A stretch of DNA of 64,000 nt from Melioribacter roseus (GCA_020722065.1 DYLK01000013.1:1-64000), one strand, 5' to 3'; numbered from the stretch's first letter, positions 55,525 through 64,000 are shown. Program-made: numbers and translations. The notes: generated from the letters alone by a model not told the origin.

Positions 55525-56714
55525 TTCAAAAATCCTGCTAAAAATAATGGACGTTTTATGCCATCAAGTTTTTCACCATCAGCAAATATTATTGATTTAT
55601 CCATTTCTATACCTTTAAATTGCTTAATTCCCTTTCCTTTTCCACCTACTTCAATTATGTAATTATTTCCATTATCATCAATTAGATAATCTGGCGTTTT
55701 CTTTCCCTTATTGGTTTTTAGATAGTTTATTTTATTTCCGCTTAATTTCATACATTCAACAAAAAAATCTTCTCGTAATCCACCAATTGCATCTTCATAT
55801 TCTTTATATAACAATCTGTATGGGAGATTCATAACTATTTTTGGCTCTTTTAAAACATTTATACCTTCTGGGAAAATAACATTTATAACGAAAGCTTTTT
55901 CCAATAAAGTTATATATTGCTCTGCTTTATATTTAGTAATTTTAAGATTATTAGAAAGTGATGAGTAGTTTATTCCATCAATTTGAGATTTGCCAATAAA
56001 ATTTAATGTCTTTTTTATTAATTCTAATTCATCTGTCGGAAGTTTTGCAACAAGTGGAATATCGCGATAAATAATTTTTTCAAGTATATTTTTTTGCATC
56101 GTTAAAACATCAGCTTCTTCAAGAGAAAAAGGCATTAAACCGCCACTAATATAATTTTTGAACTGATTTCCTTCTCGAATATGTTCTATATTCCAATTCT
56201 TTTCCTTAATGTCAATAAAATTTAGTTTCTCTAATAATATGTTTTCTTTTATTGCAAGATATTCTCTGTAACTAAAAGGATAAATGTTAAATATTTTAAC
56301 TCTTCGAGCTAAATCATAAATTGATTCATATAGTGATAGCGAAACTGAACTCGTGAAAAATATCTTAACATCTAAAAAATCATAAATTGTCTTGAGCGCT
56401 TTTTCGTAATCTTTATAAAAATGAATTTCATCAAGAAAAAATATTTTATATTTATAAAATTCTGTAAGAGTTTTTATTAATTCATAAAGATTTTCAATTT
56501 CGGTAGAATCAACTGAAATATAAATTGCATCTTCATTTAGAGCAGCAATTTGTTTGAATAGTACAGATTTTCCAACGCCTCTTGCTCCAATCAATCCAAC
56601 AAAATGTTTTCCACTATCATTCAATAATTCTTCGGCAATAAACCGTCTTTTGGAATATTGCTTATTCTTTTCTATTGCTTGTTTGTGTAATTCAATTATG
56701 CTATCGATTTTCAT
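55521..56714 (-). CDS. AAA ATPase with DUF4143-type C terminus
   Basis: 397 residues. Walker A is GARGVGKS at 43-50 and Walker B IFFLDEIHF with Asp95-Glu96; an arginine-rich region DLARRVKIFN near 135 fits the AAA_14 family. Residues about 220-300 look winged-helix-like. The C terminus (about 335-385) has an EDFFVE segment, a PDYLID segment and IIEVGGK, a PD-(D/E)xK-like arrangement common to DUF4143 proteins. These proteins are scattered by transfer and have no firm function. It has a perfect consensus promoter and is co-translated with the GT2 gene by a 4-base overlap. It looks like an insertion into a sugar cluster. Confidence 0.85.
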   Translation of the reverse strand: MKIDSIIELHKQAIEKNKQYSKRRFIAEELLNDSGKHFVGLIGARGVGKSVLFKQIAALNEDAIYISVDSTEIENLYELIKTLTEFYKYKIFFLDEIHFYKDYEKALKTIYDFLDVKIFFTSSVSLSLYESIYDLARRVKIFNIYPFSYREYLAIKENILLEKLNFIDIKEKNWNIEHIREGNQFKNYISGGLMPFSLEEADVLTMQKNILEKIIYRDIPLVAKLPTDELELIKKTLNFIGKSQIDGINYSSLSNNLKITKYKAEQYITLLEKAFVINVIFPEGINVLKEPKIVMNLPYRLLYKEYEDAIGGLREDFFVECMKLSGNKINYLKTNKGKKTPDYLIDDNGNNYIIEVGGKGKGIKQFKGIEMDKSIIFADGEKLDGIKRPLFLAGFLK

Positions 56715-56731
56715 TTTTTGCTTATATAGTC

Positions 56732-56756
56732 ATTTTGTAAAACTATTATACAAAAT
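56732..56756. promoter_or_regulatory. inverted repeat over the ATPase -10 box
   Basis: ATTTTGTA (56732-56739) and TACAAAAT (56749-56756) are perfect inverted arms around 9 bases, covering the -10 box and the predicted transcription start. Related words TTTTGTCAAA and TTTTACAAT lie just upstream (56765-56786). Likely an operator for an unidentified repressor. Confidence 0.45.
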
Positions 56757-56773
56757 AGCCATCATTTTGTCAA
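56745..56773 (-). promoter_or_regulatory. perfect consensus promoter of the ATPase/GT operon
   Basis: On the minus strand TTGACA (56773-56768) and TATAAT (56750-56745) are both perfect and stand exactly 17 bases apart. The start of transcription would be near 56738, leaving a leader of about 24 bases before the ATG at 56714. It is the only fully perfect pair of this kind I found. Confidence 0.75.
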
Positions 56774-56792
56774 ATCATTTTACAATATGACT

Positions 56793-57887
56793 TTATTCAG
56801 TAATTTTTTTGGCTGTTTGTAAAACTCTTCCAACAACTTGATCCATATTAAAATATCGATATTCAGCTAATCTTCCAAGAAAAAGAACATTTTCCAACTT
56901 TTCAGATTCCTTTTTATACTTTTTATAGATTAAATCATTTTCATCACTCGGAATTGGATAAAATTCAGCCCCGACAAAAGTGGGATATTCAAAACTAATT
57001 GAAGTTGAGTTACTTACTTGTCCAGTTAAGTGCTTATGTTCAACTATTCTTGTAAAACTTTCCTTATCATCTGTAAAATTAATTTGAGCCACTTCTTGAA
57101 ATCTCTCCCTTTCTAAATTTTTCCACTCAAATTTTATTGAGCGATATGGCAATTTACCAAATTTGTGATCAAAGAAATAGTCGATTGGGCCTGTGTAAAT
57201 CATTTTTTCAAATTCAATTTGGTTAATTATTGATTTATAATCCGTGTTTAGCATTATTTGAATATTTGGATGATTTAACATTTTTTCAAACATTTTTGTG
57301 TAACCATCTTTTGGCATAAATTGATATTTATCGGTAAAATATCTGTCATCTGTGTTTGTGCGGATTGGAATTCGTCCACAAACCGAAGGCGAAAGTTGAC
57401 TTGGGTCTAATTCCCACTGTTTTTGTGTGTAATATTTAAAGAATTTTTCATATAAATCACTTCCAACTTGATTTACAATTATATCTTCCGAATTTAAAAT
57501 TGGATTTCTCTTTTCTCGCACACTTTCGTAAAAATTGCTCACTTCTTCGTCGGTAGTAAATGATTTGTTGTACAATTTGTTAACTGTTGTTCTGTTTATT
57601 GGAATTGGATAAAGTTCACCATCCAAGTTTGCAAGTACTCGATGTTCATATTTTCGCCATTCTGTAAATTGAGAAAGATATTCAAAAACTTCTTTGCTGT
57701 TTGTGTGAAAAATATGCGGACCGTATTTATGGACAAGAATTCCGAATTCATCAAATTCATCATAAGCATTTCCAGCAATGTGATTGCGTTTTTCAACAAT
57801 CAAAACTTTTTTGCCTTTTTGGGCTAATCTTTCTGCCGAAACCGCACCAGCAAATCCAGCCCCAACTATTAAATAATCGTATTTCAT
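56793..57887 (-). CDS. glf: UDP-galactopyranose mutase
   Basis: Flavoenzyme of 364 residues that converts UDP-galactopyranose to UDP-galactofuranose, the donor for galactofuranose in surface glycans. FAD-binding motif VGAGFAGAVSAERLA at 8-22, then VEKRNHIAGNAYDE near 31 and YGPHIFHTN near 55. The conserved block YTQKQWELDPSQLSPSV near 152-168, RIPIRTNTDDRYFTDKYQ near 172, and the C-terminal GRLAEYRYFNMDQV near 341 are all characteristic. It ends 78 bases before the ATPase gene, which has its own promoter. Confidence 0.97.
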   Translation of the reverse strand: MKYDYLIVGAGFAGAVSAERLAQKGKKVLIVEKRNHIAGNAYDEFDEFGILVHKYGPHIFHTNSKEVFEYLSQFTEWRKYEHRVLANLDGELYPIPINRTTVNKLYNKSFTTDEEVSNFYESVREKRNPILNSEDIIVNQVGSDLYEKFFKYYTQKQWELDPSQLSPSVCGRIPIRTNTDDRYFTDKYQFMPKDGYTKMFEKMLNHPNIQIMLNTDYKSIINQIEFEKMIYTGPIDYFFDHKFGKLPYRSIKFEWKNLERERFQEVAQINFTDDKESFTRIVEHKHLTGQVSNSTSISFEYPTFVGAEFYPIPSDENDLIYKKYKKESEKLENVLFLGRLAEYRYFNMDQVVGRVLQTAKKITE

Positions 57888-57997
57888 TTTATAATTAATT
57901 TTTCATAATAGAAATGTTAATAAAAATGTCGAATTTCATCTATTAAATTAAACGATAGAAACTTTACTGCTACAAGTAGATATTTTTTATGTCCATA

Positions 57998-58654
57998 TTA
58001 ATTTACAACTATGTAAGATTTTGTAATAAAAAATATTTTCTCGGTAATAATTTCTGAGTTGGGAAACATATCTTTTAATTCATTCTTTTTCAATATTCTG
58101 ATTTCATCTACTAATTTTTCAGCTTCGCGTTTATTTTTCTGTTTTTTATACCAACCTAAATTTAAATGCTGAACAAGAAAAACTCTGATATTTCTGCTAA
58201 ACAAATGAAAAAAGGGAAATAGAAAATGTGGTTCTAATGGGAAAATGAATGCAGGAGTTTGGATAAAATGTTTCTTGCTAATTCTTTGAACTGTCTCAGC
58301 GAATTTTATCTGATTTTCATAAGTTGTTAAATGTTCGATTAATGAATTTGAAAAAACAACATCGTAATCAAGGTTTTCTAATTTATACAACTCATTAGCA
58401 TCAAGAATTATCGATTTATAGCCTTTTGTAACTTCTTGGCTTATATTAAGTATAGTTAAATCAATCGGAATTGGAATTTTTTTTAGCCACAAATCCCAGA
58501 AATAGTTTGTCCCGCCAATATCTAATATTTTTATTTCCCTTTCAAATTTTGAATTTATTAAAAGTTCAATAAACAAATTCATCCTTTCATTTCGCAGTTT
58601 AGCACTGAAATTACCAGCGACATTGTTTGCAGCATATTTTTGTAGAAATTTCAT
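57998..58654 (-). CDS. class I SAM-dependent methyltransferase
   Basis: 218 residues. Motif I is KILDIGGTNYFWDLW near 43, with acidic post-I position ILNISQ near 71, and DVVFSNSLIEHLT near 99 as motif IV. Length and composition fit small-molecule or glycan methyltransferases. The ATG overlaps the mfd stop by 4 bases, so it is co-translated with mfd although the roles look unrelated; its neighbour on the other side, glf, starts 110 bases away. Glycan methylation is an inference from location only. Confidence 0.8.
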   Translation of the reverse strand: MKFLQKYAANNVAGNFSAKLRNERMNLFIELLINSKFEREIKILDIGGTNYFWDLWLKKIPIPIDLTILNISQEVTKGYKSIILDANELYKLENLDYDVVFSNSLIEHLTTYENQIKFAETVQRISKKHFIQTPAFIFPLEPHFLFPFFHLFSRNIRVFLVQHLNLGWYKKQKNKREAEKLVDEIRILKKNELKDMFPNSEIITEKIFFITKSYIVVN

Positions 58655-61600
58655 CTCAAACCTTTTGCGATATTGATTAGCATTTCAAGAATTTTTTCGG
58701 GACTTCTGCCTTCTGTCGGCAATTCGATTTTCACATTTTCTTTTTTTTGAATTAGCTGAAATTTGTTGCCGAATTTATGCAAAAAGTAATTTATCATCGA
58801 GTTGAATTTTTCTTCATAAAATGTTTTATTTTTTCCATCTGGCAAAATAATTGAGATTTTTTGCATGGAGATTACGATTCTTTCAAAATTTACATAAGAA
58901 GCGTGGAATTTCAAAATAGCAGTTTTAATTAGCAATTCAGTTTGTTCGGGAATTTTTCCAAATCTGTCAGTTAGCTCTTCTTTTATTTCTTCAACTTCTT
59001 CTTCTTTTACCATTGAAAATAGGGAAGTATAAAAGCCCAATCTATCAGTTTGATTTTCCATATAATAATTTGGAATTCCGATTTCGAAAAAAGCATCAAT
59101 TGTTGTGTCAGTTCGTTCAAAATGTTTGGGTAAATCGTTAAATGTCGCAGAAAACTCATCGTTTTTCAGTTCAACAATTGCTTCGTCGAGAAGTTTGAGA
59201 TATAAATCGAAACCAACTGTGTCAATCGCCCCGCTTTGTTCAGTTCCAAGCAAATTTCCCGCACCACGAATTTCAAGATCTCGCATCGAAAGATTAAATC
59301 CCGAGCCAATTTCTGTAAATTCTTCAATTGCTTGCAATCTTTTAATCGCCGTTTTTGTGATTGTTTTAAGCGAAGGGACAAGCAAAAATGCGTTAGCTTG
59401 TTTATCTGCTCTTCCAACTCTTCCGCGGAGCTGGTGCAGTTCGGCAAGTCCAAATCTGTCTGCTCTATTTATAATTATTGTATTTGCATTTGGAATGTCG
59501 ATTCCCGATTCAATAATCTTTGTGGCAATTAACATATCGAATTCCTTTTTTGTGAAATCGAACAGCACTTTTTCCAAATCATTCGGGTTCATCTGTCCGT
59601 GTGCAATTCCAAATGTGATTTCGGGAATATGTTTTTTAAGATAAGCTGCAATTTTGTGGATTGTTTGCACTCGATCGTGAACAAAAAATATTTGTCCACC
59701 GCGATTCTTTTCTTTTAAAATCCATTGTCTAACTTTTGCAATATCAAAAACATCAACAACTGTGTAAATTGGTTGGCGATTTGGTGGCGGAGTTCCAATG
59801 ATTGATAAATCTCTTGCTCCGAGAAGTGAAAGATTTAACGTTCTTGGAATTGGCGTTGCGGTTAAAGTTAATGTATCAACATTCTCTTTAATTTGTCGGA
59901 TTTTCTCTTTCGCCATCACCCCAAATCGATGTTCTTCGTCAATTATTAACAAACCTAAATCTTTAAAAATTACATCTTTTGAAAGCAATCTATGTGTTCC
60001 AACTATAATATCAACTTTTCCATTTGCTAAATCTTCAATAATCTGTGTTTGATTTTTCTTTGAAACAAATCTCGAAAGCGTTTCAACTCGCACAGGAAAC
60101 GAAAGTAATCTATCGCGGAAAGTGTTGTAATGTTGTTCAGCAAGAATTGTTGTTGGAACCAAAACCGCCACTTGTTTTCCACTATTTGTGGCTTTGAAAG
60201 CACTTCGAATTGCAATTTCCGTTTTCCCAAAACCAACATCGCCACAAACAAGTCTATCCATCGGAGAATCGCTTTCCATATCTTTTTTTATTTCTTCAGT
60301 AACTTTTGTTTGGTCGGGAGTATCTTCATAAAAAAATGATGCTTCAAGTTCAGTTTGCCAAACTGAATCTGGTTCAAATTGAAAACCAACTGAAGATTTT
60401 CTTTTTGCATATAATTTTATCAAATCGCGAGCCGCATCTTTAATTTGCTTTTTTACTTTTGCCTTCGTTTTTTGCCAAGTTCCGCTACCAAGTTTATTTA
60501 ATGCTGGACGAATTCCATCTTTTGACGAAAACTTTTTCACCAACCCCAAATAATTTAGATTTACATAAACGGAATCGCCATCAGCATATAGAATTTTTAG
60601 TGATTCTTGTTCAACATTTCCAATTTTTATATTCTCAAGACCTTGATATTCACCAATTCCAAATGTTTCGTGAACAACAAAATCGCCGCGTTTTAGTGAA
60701 GAAAAATCCTTCGTTTGCGATTTCTTCGGTTTTTGCTTTTGTGTGATTCTGGTTCGATAAGGTTTACCAAAAATTTTATAATCAGAAAGTAAAATGAGAT
60801 TATCTTGATCAAGAATAAATCCATTTTTGATTGGCAAAACAACAATTTTGATAATTCCGCTATCAATTTCTCTTTTTATTTGCGGATCAAGTTCAGAAAA
60901 CAAATCTTCCAATCGCTTTTTTTGAAGTTCATTTTCTGAAGTAATAAGAATCTTATATTTCTCGCGAGTTTGGTCAATTAAAAATTGACTAATCATTTTG
61001 TAGTTGCTATTAAAAACTGGCGTTTGCCTAATTTTCAATTTTACAACATTTTCTTTGGCAAGAATTCCTTTTTCGATTAGCCATTTTGATTTGAATCCAA
61101 AAAAATCTTCAATTTTGTGAATTTCATTGTTTTGGATTTCGGCTTTTTCAATTGAAATATTTTCCCCAAATAAATCTTCCTTCAAATCTTCATCAAAAAT
61201 CAAATCTTGATTCAAATTTGACTGTTTTCCAGATTCACTCAAATCGAAAATATTTTCAGATGTAATAATTAATGGAAAATTCAGATATTCAAAAATGCTC
61301 ACTTGTGGCTTTGTTGTTGTTTCTGCAACATTCGGAGCCAAAGTAATTTGTTTTATTGTTCCAAGCGAACGCTGACTTTCTGCATCAAAATAGCGAATCG
61401 ATTCCACTAAATCGCCATTAAATTCAATTCTACCTGGATTTTTTTCACTGAACGACCAGAAATCAATAATCGAACCGCGAACCGAGAAAGTGCCGACTAC
61501 TTCTGTGAAATTCTCTCGTTGATAATTGTATAAATTCAGATATTCAATAAAATTATCGTAATCTAATTCAGTCCCAGTTTCAATTTTCAGTGTGTTTTCG

Positions 61601-61962
61601 CTAACATCTTGTTTCGAAGGAAGATTGATTTCCAACAATTCCTTTGTTGAAAGAATTACAAATTTGCTCGAATTTGTAATTTCAGTAAGTTTTTCTTGAA
61701 TTGATTCAGTTGAAAAATCATCAATAACAATCCTTTTCGTTTTTAATTCAAGAATTTCCAATTCGACATTTGTTTCGTAAAGTTCCGTTTTATCGTTAAA
61801 AATTATCAAAATCTGATTTTCATTTTCAGAAAGTTGTTTTATAGCAAAAGAGCGCGCAGTTCCATTCAGATTCGAAGTGAAAATCTGTTCCGAAATTTTA
61901 ATTTTTCTGATTTGCGAGAAAAATTCGTGAAAAGTTTTTGAATGAAGTATTTGGTTAATCAA
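58651..61962 (-). CDS. mfd: transcription-repair coupling factor
   Basis: 1103 residues, the normal Mfd length. It removes stalled RNA polymerase and recruits excision repair. UvrB-like N-terminal domains occupy about 1-400. The RNA polymerase interacting (CarD-like) domain lies at about 410-475 with KRGDFVVHETFGIGEYQG. The helicase motor begins with Walker A GDVGFGKTE near 572-580 and motif II DEEH near 676, followed by TLTATPIPRTLNLS near 697 and HQLRGRVGR near 845. The C-terminal TRCF domain covers about 960-1090. ATG start. Confidence 0.97.
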   Translation of the reverse strand: MINQILHSKTFHEFFSQIRKIKISEQIFTSNLNGTARSFAIKQLSENENQILIIFNDKTELYETNVELEILELKTKRIVIDDFSTESIQEKLTEITNSSKFVILSTKELLEINLPSKQDVSENTLKIETGTELDYDNFIEYLNLYNYQRENFTEVVGTFSVRGSIIDFWSFSEKNPGRIEFNGDLVESIRYFDAESQRSLGTIKQITLAPNVAETTTKPQVSIFEYLNFPLIITSENIFDLSESGKQSNLNQDLIFDEDLKEDLFGENISIEKAEIQNNEIHKIEDFFGFKSKWLIEKGILAKENVVKLKIRQTPVFNSNYKMISQFLIDQTREKYKILITSENELQKKRLEDLFSELDPQIKREIDSGIIKIVVLPIKNGFILDQDNLILLSDYKIFGKPYRTRITQKQKPKKSQTKDFSSLKRGDFVVHETFGIGEYQGLENIKIGNVEQESLKILYADGDSVYVNLNYLGLVKKFSSKDGIRPALNKLGSGTWQKTKAKVKKQIKDAARDLIKLYAKRKSSVGFQFEPDSVWQTELEASFFYEDTPDQTKVTEEIKKDMESDSPMDRLVCGDVGFGKTEIAIRSAFKATNSGKQVAVLVPTTILAEQHYNTFRDRLLSFPVRVETLSRFVSKKNQTQIIEDLANGKVDIIVGTHRLLSKDVIFKDLGLLIIDEEHRFGVMAKEKIRQIKENVDTLTLTATPIPRTLNLSLLGARDLSIIGTPPPNRQPIYTVVDVFDIAKVRQWILKEKNRGGQIFFVHDRVQTIHKIAAYLKKHIPEITFGIAHGQMNPNDLEKVLFDFTKKEFDMLIATKIIESGIDIPNANTIIINRADRFGLAELHQLRGRVGRADKQANAFLLVPSLKTITKTAIKRLQAIEEFTEIGSGFNLSMRDLEIRGAGNLLGTEQSGAIDTVGFDLYLKLLDEAIVELKNDEFSATFNDLPKHFERTDTTIDAFFEIGIPNYYMENQTDRLGFYTSLFSMVKEEEVEEIKEELTDRFGKIPEQTELLIKTAILKFHASYVNFERIVISMQKISIILPDGKNKTFYEEKFNSMINYFLHKFGNKFQLIQKKENVKIELPTEGRSPEKILEMLINIAKGLR

Positions 61963-62180
61963 CGAAAAAATATCTCTGAAAAAAATGAAATTTGATTAGC
62001 AATCTAATGTAAATTTTAGAAAATGATTTTATAAAATCATTAAAAGAGAAAAATGAATTATTCAATTTTGTTACTTTAGTTGTTGTTTGCTTGCAATTCA
62101 GAAAAGTAAACAACAGATATTTTGATTTTGAAGATGGAAATATCAAAAATGAAAAATTAAAAGAATTTTAATAAGACAAC

Positions 62181-62209
62181 TTGACTTATTATTTTAATTA
62201 ACTTATCTT
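62181..62209 (+). promoter_or_regulatory. promoter of the Rrf2-sod unit
   Basis: TTGACT (62181-62186) and TATCTT (62204-62209) are separated by 17 bases and lie about 30 bases before the regulator start codon. Both boxes are near consensus. No clear operator was seen, though AGTCCGAC follows the -10 box. Confidence 0.55.
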
Positions 62210-62238
62210 TAGTCCGACAAAAATAATCGTATTATAAA

Positions 62239-62652
62239 ATGCTCAAAATTTCAAAATCTGTCGAATATTCAATTTTAGCAATTCGAAGAATAAACTTGCA
62301 CAATGAAGAGAAATTTCTTACGGCAAAAGATATTTCCGAATTAGAAAATATTCCGTATGAATTACTTGCAAAACTACTTCAAAAAATGAAAAAAAATGGA
62401 TTAATCGATTCGGTGCAAGGGAAGTTCGGCGGCTATAAACTAACAAAGAATTTAGATGAAATCACACTGTTTTCGGTTGTAGAAGCAATAGATTTAGATA
62501 TTCAACTAACAGATTGTTCATTTCCCAATGCACAAGAAGACGCTTGCGGAAGATTTTCGCAATGTTTTTTAAGAATGCCTCTTGTAAATATTCAAGAAAA
62601 AATTGTTGAGCTTTTTCAAAACTTAAAATTATCAGAAATAATAACAACATAA
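62239..62652 (+). CDS. Rrf2-family regulator next to superoxide dismutase
   Basis: 137 residues. Winged-helix part about 3-75 with [20 protein letters not shown] as recognition helix region and GKFGGYKL as wing. Cysteines at 93, 103 and 109 match the cluster-ligand spacing of IscR-like proteins. ATG start behind a fair promoter. Sod follows after 11 bases, so a redox-sensitive control of the dismutase is likely, by inference. It is a different protein from the suf-operon regulator, with a clearly distinct sequence. Confidence 0.88.
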   Translation: MLKISKSVEYSILAIRRINLHNEEKFLTAKDISELENIPYELLAKLLQKMKKNGLIDSVQGKFGGYKLTKNLDEITLFSVVEAIDLDIQLTDCSFPNAQEDACGRFSQCFLRMPLVNIQEKIVELFQNLKLSEIITT

Positions 62653-62663
62653 GGAGAAACAAA

Positions 62664-63275
62664 ATGGGAAAATTTATCCTACCCGATTTACCATACAATT
62701 ATGATGCTCTTGAGCCATATATTGATGCTTTAACAATGGAAATTCACCACACAAAACATCACGGAGGTTACGTAAACAATGTAAACAACGCAATCGCTGG
62801 AACAGAATTGGAAGAAAAATCACTTCTTGAATTAATGGCAATTGCAAGCAAAGTTCCACCTGCAGTAAGAAATAATGGTGGCGGACATTTTAATCACTCG
62901 CTTTTCTGGACAATTATGGGAAAAGACAAAGGTGGTGAACCCAAAGGGAAATTAGCTGATGAAATCAATTCAACTTTTGGTTCTTTCGGTCAATTTAAAG
63001 ATTTATTTGCAAAAGCTGCAGCAACAAGATTTGGCTCTGGCTGGGCGTGGTTAGTTGTAAAAGATGGAAAATTAGTAATTACTTCCACTCCAAATCAAGA
63101 TAATCCCAAAATGGATGTTGCTGAAGTTCAAGGTGAACCTATTCTCGGACTTGATGTTTGGGAACACGCATATTATTTGAAATATCAGAACAGACGACCA
63201 GAATACATTGAGAATTTTTTCAATGTAATTAATTGGGATGAAGTTGAAAATTTATATAAAATTGCCACAAAGTAG
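62664..63275 (+). CDS. sodA: superoxide dismutase, Mn type
   Basis: 203 residues; disproportionates superoxide in the cytoplasm. Metal ligands are His28 (MEIHHTKHH), His78 ([11 protein letters not shown]), Asp164 and His168 ([10 protein letters not shown]). Gln145 in STPNQDNP together with the GGGH block (72-75) fits the manganese rather than the iron subgroup, though some members use either metal. AAGGAG precedes the ATG. It is co-transcribed with the Rrf2 gene and closed by a strong hairpin. Confidence 0.96.
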   Translation: MGKFILPDLPYNYDALEPYIDALTMEIHHTKHHGGYVNNVNNAIAGTELEEKSLLELMAIASKVPPAVRNNGGGHFNHSLFWTIMGKDKGGEPKGKLADEINSTFGSFGQFKDLFAKAAATRFGSGWAWLVVKDGKLVITSTPNQDNPKMDVAEVQGEPILGLDVWEHAYYLKYQNRRPEYIENFFNVINWDEVENLYKIATK

Positions 63276-63293
63276 TTAATTAGTAAAAAACCA

Positions 63294-63330
63294 TAAAAAA
63301 AGGGACTTAAAAAGTCCCTTTTTATTTTTA
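63294..63330. terminator. bidirectional terminator
   Basis: AAGGGACTT and AAGTCCCTT (63300-63308, 63312-63320) pair around AAA, with A-runs on the left and T-runs on the right, so it can serve sodA on the plus strand and the OmpP1 fragment on the minus strand. Confidence 0.92.
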
Positions 63331-63348
63331 AATCTATTTTAGTAATAA

Positions 63349-63822
63349 TTATAAATTATATCCTAAACCCAAGCTAAATGCAAAAACGTCAAGTTTGTGA
63401 TCGCCAGGCATTGCATAATTAGCTGAATATGGTAAACTTCTTTCTGCTCCAAGCAAATATTCTGCAGCGGCTTCAAGTTGAATATTTCCCCAACTATGTG
63501 AAATACCACCTGTGAAAGCATGATTTGTTGAAGATGGGAACAAGATATTTAGAGTTGCATCTGGAGCTGGAGCTGGATCATAATAGTAACCTAATCTGTA
63601 AGTAAGGCAATCTGTAATTTTATGTTCTAAACCAACTCTTATTTGAATTGCATCTTCCCAATTAAGTACAAATTCACCTTCTCCCCAAGTGTCATATTCT
63701 GCAAATAATTTATCTAATTCAGCCCAATTGCTGTATTGTAAATCCATTGTCAAAGTCATATTGTTATCTGATTTCAAAGCAACACCAGCTGCAATCCAAG
63801 TTGGCCAGGATAGAAAAGCAGT
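63349..63822 (-). pseudogene. 3' part of an OmpP1/FadL-family porin gene, 5' end lost
   Basis: About 158 codons of an outer-membrane hydrocarbon/fatty-acid transporter. Family-like segments: YRLGYYYDPAPAPDATLNIL, HAFTGGISHSWG, and the C-terminal strand FAFSLGLGYNL. Family members run to over 400 residues, so roughly two thirds are missing. The frame stays open upstream from the first usable start (TTG 63777) through WPTWIAAGVALK to about 63810 and then ends at a stop codon at 63823-63825. Beyond that, homology-like sequence stops. It may be disrupted by insertion or rearrangement, or by an assembly join. Confidence 0.75.
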
Positions 63823-63825
63823 TTA

Positions 63826-64000
63826 AGTTTAAGAACTAAATGTGCAGGAATGACGGAATTCGTAATTCGGGAATTAGCAAATTAAAAAATCTTGTTAATA
63901 TTTTGTGGTCAGTAGAAAATAGCGGATAAATACCCAACAACTTGGTGGAAATCAAGTGAGGTTTCACCTGAATTTGTACGATAAACGACTTCTGAATTTT
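63826..64000. other. right-end stretch without recognisable gene
   Basis: No plausible coding frame or RNA was found. It contains repeated AATTCG words (63857-63870) and a GGAATGACGGAATTCG word. It may be repetitive or the end of a mobile element, but no inverted ends or transposase are visible. Confidence 0.3.

Noticed and set aside
59105-59644. Long open frame (179 codons) opposite mfd
   Set aside because: It mirrors the conserved helicase region and its protein is Ser/Cys-rich with no family resemblance.
61955-62146. 63-codon open frame before mfd
   Set aside because: Low-complexity Lys/Phe/Ser sequence, overlaps the mfd start and lacks a ribosome binding site.
1-64000. CRISPR array, tRNA or rRNA genes
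   Set aside because: No regularly spaced repeats of suitable length and no tRNA- or rRNA-like conserved blocks were noticed by eye; a covariance-model scan would be decisive.

Overview
The window comes from an AT-rich, Gram-negative bacterium of the Bacteroidota/Chlorobiota/Ignavibacteriota side of the tree; Ignavibacteria or a close relative is my best guess. Sequence evidence for this is: secreted proteins ending in a YPNPFNP-type type IX secretion (T9SS) sorting domain, a PorV/PorQ-family protein, a gingipain-family (C25) giant protein, a TonB receptor with a carboxypeptidase-like N-terminal domain, GWxTD-family proteins, a lipid A type acyltransferase and an MsbA-like exporter. The best promoters I can see are of the ordinary TTGACA/TATAAT kind rather than the Bacteroidetes -33/-7 kind. 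Coding density is very high. No gap exceeds 300 bases and many genes overlap by 1 or 4 bases. I saw no tRNA, rRNA, CRISPR array or intact insertion sequence.

Layout. 1-162: a hairpin repeat, possibly the edge of a 60-base tandem array. 163-5341 (+): dut, dnaE, a FabL-like enoyl-ACP reductase and thioredoxin. 5588-15244 (+): an outer-membrane and secretion block (T9SS cargo, TonB receptor, second large T9SS cargo, PorV-like barrel), closed by a strong terminator. 15311-18869 (+): two coupled GWxTD proteins and a lipid A type acyltransferase. 18897-24495 (-): suf iron-sulfur operon in the order sufB-sufC-sufD-sufS-sufT-rrf2, without sufE or sufU. 24668-29860 (+): LOG-like nucleotide hydrolase, RlpA-like lipoprotein, DUF4159 protein and a huge coiled-coil membrane protein (DUF4175-like). 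30042-32458 (-): fumC and an M23 peptidase. 32707-44247 (+): nine glycosyltransferase genes in a row and an MsbA-like exporter. 44251-45299 (-): queE-queD. 45364-46590 (+): soluble sensor histidine kinase. 46595-51874 (-): a 1759-residue C25/PorU-like peptidase. 51887-58654: a second sugar-polymer block (WecG/TagA-type transferase, two GT9, one GT2, an AAA/DUF4143 ATPase, glf, methyltransferase). 58651-61962 (-): mfd. 62239-63275 (+): Rrf2 regulator and Mn-type superoxide dismutase. 63349-63822 (-): 3' part of an OmpP1/FadL gene whose 5' half is missing. 63826-64000: nothing recognisable.

How it fits together. Most of the window builds the outer surface. LpxL-like acyltransferase, the glycosyltransferases, Glf (galactofuranose donor) and MsbA point to lipopolysaccharide or another glycolipid. 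The cargo, TonB, PorV and C25 genes point to T9SS export and surface attachment. The suf operon and the Rrf2-sod pair handle iron-sulfur and oxidative stress, each with a cysteine-containing Rrf2 regulator next to it. The most notable single observations are an ILEI/FAM3-like domain inside the C25 giant, a perfect consensus promoter overlapped by an inverted repeat in front of the AAA/DUF4143 gene, and degenerate GWxTD motifs in the two GWxTD proteins coupled to a lipid acyltransferase.
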